Below, piece after piece: positions 60,715 through 64,000 of a DNA stretch of 64,000 bases. Source of the stretch: Brooklawnia sp963780175 (lineage in GTDB: Bacteria > Actinomycetota > Actinomycetes > Propionibacteriales > Propionibacteriaceae); the NCBI GenBank assembly GCA_963780175.1, contig CAWAAT010000008.1, positions 42,023 to 106,022 on the forward strand, written 5' to 3'. Numbering within the stretch: position 1 is the stretch's first letter; every line of letters begins with the position of its first letter. The translations under genes were made by a program, and so were the position numbers. The notes under the pieces were generated by a model. It was not told where the DNA came from. It worked only from the letters and a program-made list of their open reading frames with translations, and did not search any database.

Positions 60715-62244
60715 GTGACTGACCAGCCCTCCCAGACGACCAGCCCGGCCCTCGACGCGTCCGAGATCTCTGAGCAGCAGCAAATCCGTCGCGACAAGCG
60801 GGCCAGGATGATCGGCTCAGGACGCGAGCCCTACCCGGTCGACATGTCACGCACCCACACGCTCGCCCAGGTGCGGGCCGGCTGGCCCGACCTGGAGTCG
60901 GGGCAGGAGACCCAGGACGTGGTCGAGATCGGTGGACGGGTGGTCTTTCTGCGCAACACCGGCAAGCTGTGCTTCGCCACCGTGCAGGACGGCTTCGACC
61001 AGGCGTCCAGCGGTGAACGCCTGCAGGTGATGGTCTCACTGGCTGAGGTTGGCGAGCAGGAGCTTGCCGAGTGGAAGAGCGACGTCGACCTGGGTGACTT
61101 CATCTGGGTTCGTGGCCGGGTGGTCAGCTCGCGGCGCGGCGAACTGTCGGTGATGGCGAACGCCTGGAAGATCGCCAGCAAGGCGCTGCGCCCGCTGCCC
61201 ACCCTGCACAAAGACCTGTCGGAGGAGGCGCGCGTCCGTCAGCGTTACGCCGACCTGATCGTCCGGCCGGAGGCCCGAGACATGGTGCGGGTGCGTTCGG
61301 CGATCACCAAGAGCCTCCGGCGCACGCTCGACGAGGCCGGCTTCCTCGAGGTCGAGACCCCGACCCTGCAGCTCATCCACGGAGGGGCGGCCGCGCGGCC
61401 GTTCCACACCCACCTGAACGCGTTCGACATCGACATGACGATGCGGATCGCGCTGGAGCTCTACCTCAAGCGGGCCATGGTGGGCGGTGTCGAGAGCGTC
61501 TACGAGATCGGGCGGATCTTCCGCAACGAGGGCATCGACTCCACCCACTCGGCCGAGTTCACCATGCTCGAGGCCTACCAGAGCTGGGGTGACCACAGGA
61601 GCATCGCCGCCCTCACCCAGAAGATGATCATGGACGCGGCCGACATCGTCGGCATCCATCAGATCGAACGCCCGGACGGCTCCGTGATCGATCTGGACGC
61701 CGAATGGGTCTGGCTGCCGATCTACGACTCGGTCAGCGAAGCCCTGGGCGAGGCAGTGGACGTCGACACCCCGGTCGAGGTGCTCAGGGCTCATGCCGAG
61801 GCACACGACGTGGAGTTCGACCCGAAGCTGGACAGCGGCAAGCTGGTCATGGAACTCTACGAGCACCTCGTCGAGCCCGGTCTGGTGAACCCGACGTTCG
61901 TCTGCGACTTCCCCGAAGTGGCCCAGCCACTGGCCCGTCGGCACCGGAGCAAGCGGGGGCTGATCGAGGCCTGGGACCTCATCATCGGCGGCGTCGAGCG
62001 GGCCACCGGCTTCAACGAGCTGATCGACCCGATCATCCAGCGGGAGATCCTCACCGTCCAGTCGCTGGCCGCGGCCGCCGGTGACCCCGAGGCCATGCAG
62101 TTGGACGAGGACTTCCTCGCCGCCCTGGAACAGGGAGCCCCGCCGATGGGTGGCATGGGGATGGGTGTCGACCGGTTGATCATGATGTTCACCGGTGCAG
62201 GCATCCGCGAGACGATCCTGTTCCCCCTCCTGCGCCCCAGCTGA
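60715..62244 (+). CDS. lysS: Lysine--tRNA ligase, class II
   Basis: The 509-residue synthetase has an N-terminal OB-fold anticodon-binding domain (about 60-165, 'DVVEIGGRVVFLRNTGKLCFATVQD'), motif 1 'VETPTLQ', motif 2 'FRNEGIDSTHSAEFTMLEAY', and motif 3 'GVDRLIMMFTGAGIRETILFPLLRP'. Each is intact, but the N-terminal ~40 residues are low-complexity. The usual downstream partners in actinobacteria (lsr2, clpC) are not present; an insertion sequence begins 83 bp after its stop. Confidence 0.95.
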   Translation: MTDQPSQTTSPALDASEISEQQQIRRDKRARMIGSGREPYPVDMSRTHTLAQVRAGWPDLESGQETQDVVEIGGRVVFLRNTGKLCFATVQDGFDQASSGERLQVMVSLAEVGEQELAEWKSDVDLGDFIWVRGRVVSSRRGELSVMANAWKIASKALRPLPTLHKDLSEEARVRQRYADLIVRPEARDMVRVRSAITKSLRRTLDEAGFLEVETPTLQLIHGGAAARPFHTHLNAFDIDMTMRIALELYLKRAMVGGVESVYEIGRIFRNEGIDSTHSAEFTMLEAYQSWGDHRSIAALTQKMIMDAADIVGIHQIERPDGSVIDLDAEWVWLPIYDSVSEALGEAVDVDTPVEVLRAHAEAHDVEFDPKLDSGKLVMELYEHLVEPGLVNPTFVCDFPEVAQPLARRHRSKRGLIEAWDLIIGGVERATGFNELIDPIIQREILTVQSLAAAAGDPEAMQLDEDFLAALEQGAPPMGGMGMGVDRLIMMFTGAGIRETILFPLLRPS

Positions 62245-62420
62245 GCCGCCGTTGCCCCAGGGTCGCGCGCGGTCGGTCCGGTAGACTGACGAAAACTTCC
62301 ACGACCCGGGGGAACCCTTGCCTGAGTTGGGACCTCTAGGTCGGATTTCGGGTGACTATGAGGACATAGGCGCTTGTCAGGGGGCTTTGGTTGTGCTGGT
62401 TGGGGCACTAAGAACCTCGG

Positions 62421-62426
62421 TAGAAT
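62421..62426 (+). promoter_or_regulatory. Leaderless-type -10 box (TAGAAT) of the transposase
   Basis: TAGAAT ends 7 nt before the transposase ATG at 62434, matching the host's leaderless pattern. Confidence 0.5.
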
Positions 62427-62433
62427 TAGCGCT

Positions 62434-63991
62434 ATGAGCCCGTTCCTGCGGAAAGTGAAGACTGCTTCCGGGGCCACGGCCGTGCAGATCGTGGAGAAGA
62501 AGCATGGGCAGCGCAGGATCGTGGAGCACCTCGGCTCGGCCCACACCGATGCCCAGTTGGCGGCGCTGATGCATGCTGGCAGGGTCAAGCTGGCTGCCAA
62601 CCAGCCGGAACTGGACTTCGACCCCGGAACCGGTGGACGTCCCCGCGCCGGTGCTGCGGTGGTGGAGGGCAAAGCGTCGCAGCTGCTGGTCGACGTGATC
62701 CGCGGCTCGTGGGACCGGCTCGGGTTCGGAGTCGTGGACGACGAGGCGTTCTTCCAGCTGGTACTGGCACGGTTGGTGGAGCCGACCTCGAAACTCGACA
62801 GCCTGCGAGTCATCAAGGACCTCGGGGTGGAACCGGTCCACCTGTCCACGGTGAAACGAGCCCTGAAACGGTGCGCGGCCAAGGACTACCGGCCACTGGT
62901 CCAGACAGCCTGCTTCGAGCACGTGTGGTCCGGCGCTGGCGGTGATGTGAGCTTGTTGATGTATGACGTGACCACGCTGTATTTCGAGGCCGAGAACGAG
63001 GACGACCTCCGCAAAGTTGGCTTCAGCAAGGAGCGGAGGGTCGACCCACAAATTGTGGTTGGGCTGTTGGTGGACCGCACAGGCTTCCCGTTGGAGATCG
63101 CCTGTTTCGAGGGCAGCCAACCCGAGACCCACACCATCATCCCGGTCGTGACCGCCTTCCAGGAACGCAACCAGGTCGCCGACATGGTCGTGGTCGCCGA
63201 CGCCGGGATGCTCTCGAACACGAACCTGACAGCGATCGACGAGGCCGGGCTCCGGTTCATCGTCGGCTCCCGCGTGACGAAGGCACCCCACGACCTGGCC
63301 GAACACTTCCACTGGCACGGCGACAGCTTCACCGACGGCCAAGTCATCGACACCATCACCATGCGCCGCCACAAGCCCGACCCGGAACGGGTCAAGACCC
63401 GCCGCGAGCCGGTCTGGCACCCCGACCAGCACCCGCAGTCGTGGCGGGCGGTCTGGCAGTACTCGAGGAAACGAGCCGTCCGCGACGGGCACACCCTCAC
63501 CTTGCAGGAGAACCGCGCCCGGACGTCATCGAGGGACGCCGCCCTGCGAAGAAGCCCCGGTTCGTGAAGACCAGCGGGCAGAAGACCACCCTCGACGAGC
63601 CGCCTCCTGGAGCGGGCACGTGCGCTCGTCGGGCTGAAGGGCTACGTCACCAACATCCCCGCCGCGTCATGCCCGCGGCCGAGGTCATCGCCAGCTACCA
63701 CGACCTGTGGCACGTGGAGCAGTCGTTCCGGATGTCCAAGACCGACCTCGCAGCCCGGCCGATGTTCGTCCGCACACGCGACGCGATCGAGGCCCACCTG
63801 CACCATCGTGTTCACCGCCCTGGCGGTCGCCCGCGACCTCCAAGCCCGATCAGGATGGAGCATCCGCAAGATCGTCAAGACCCTCCGCCCGCTGCAGCAC
63901 GTCACCATTAGCGTCGGCGACCAGGAACTCACAAGCCCAACCCGTCATCCCCGAGGCCACCGCGAAGATGCTCAGAACTCTGGGGCACTAA
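62434..63991 (+). pseudogene. IS1634-family (IS4-type DDE) transposase, several frameshifts
   Basis: The intact first part (about 365 residues) contains 'LLMYDVTTLYFEAENEDDLRKVGFSKE', read as LLMYDVTTLYFE (first Asp) and RKVGFSKE, and 'DMVVVADAGMLSNTNL' (second Asp). After breaks near 63520, 63605, 63660, 63800 and 63930 the other frames supply 'HDLWHVEQSFRMSKTDL' (Glu of the YREK-type motif) and 'IPEATAKMLRTLGH' with the stop at 63991. All catalytic residues can be found, but not in one frame. Either it is decayed or this end of the sequence is of poor quality. Confidence 0.8.
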
Positions 63992-64000
63992 AGAGGTCCA

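Larger units (their letters stand above)
62327..64000 (+). mobile_element. IS1634-like insertion sequence (runs to the window end)
   Basis: The left end TGGGACCTCT (62328-62337) is matched, in reverse complement, by the final AGAGGTCCA of the window. TGGGGCACTAA is also found near both ends. Length is about 1.67 kb. The outer right boundary cannot be verified because the window stops there. Confidence 0.7.

Noticed and set aside
62377..63492. Minus-strand frame across the IS1634-like transposase
   Set aside because: Antisense to the transposase; lacks recognisable domains.

Overview
The window is a high-GC, gene-dense chromosomal segment of an actinomycete. The evidence is a WhiB-family regulator, a tadA-linked acidic partner protein, two DivIVA/Scy-like coiled-coil proteins, an LCP cell-wall ligase, menaquinone biosynthesis, many GTG starts and many leaderless promoters. 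Gene content and the lineage-typical protein families fit Propionibacteriales (Propionibacteriaceae-like) best, but that placement is inference. There is no rRNA, prophage, CRISPR array or plasmid backbone. Almost everything is core metabolism; the accessory parts are two insertion sequences and two repeat-rich intergenic zones.

Layout. 0-10 kb: end of an acetyltransferase, a broken endonuclease/phosphatase-family membrane protein, a sugar-nucleotide epimerase, two low-molecular-weight tyrosine phosphatases, a type II NADH dehydrogenase, an AAA ATPase, an MprAB-like two-component system and an S51 peptidase. 10-21.7 kb: argF, alr, an EcsC-like protein, citrate synthase, acetate permease, aat, a DUF1537 sugar-acid kinase, an Fpg/Nei glycosylase, pheA, a lipid kinase and serS. 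21.7-26.9 kb: two repeat zones carrying four copies of a 127-bp element with terminal inverted repeats. They bracket an MBL-fold RNase-like protein, a GPH sugar symporter and a HAD phosphatase. 26.9-40.4 kb: WhiB-HTH fusion, sirtuin, argG, quinone oxidoreductase, three tRNAs, LCP protein, an aroE operon, menB, the coiled-coil/DivIVA pair and upp. 40.5-49.7 kb: tadA with its partner gene, an integrase-type IS, tRNA-Ser(CGA), FUSC transporter, K+/H+-type antiporter, LytR_C protein and a HerA/DUF853 ATPase. 49.7-64 kb: gdhA, Ser/Thr kinase, flavin reductase, TorD-like chaperone, a TetR-controlled heterodimeric ABC exporter, DUF4862 protein, lysS and an IS1634-like element running to the window end.

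Themes. Arginine synthesis (argF, argG), aromatic amino acids (aroE, pheA), glutamate (gdhA), respiration (ndh, menB), translation (serS, lysS, aat, tadA, four tRNAs of which three are serine isoacceptors) and envelope assembly (LCP, LytR_C, alr, DivIVA) are represented as scattered short operons. Expression looks largely leaderless: at least a dozen genes have a TANNNT box 6-8 nt before the start codon.

Caution. Ten or more reading frames are interrupted by apparent single-base indels, including citrate synthase and tadA, which are normally needed for growth. They are annotated as whole genes with the break point given; sequencing or assembly error is the most economical explanation, and genuine decay cannot be excluded. 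No single locus stands out as a complete undescribed system. The best candidate for something new is the 127-bp structured repeat family at 21.8-22.4 and 26.55-26.84 kb.
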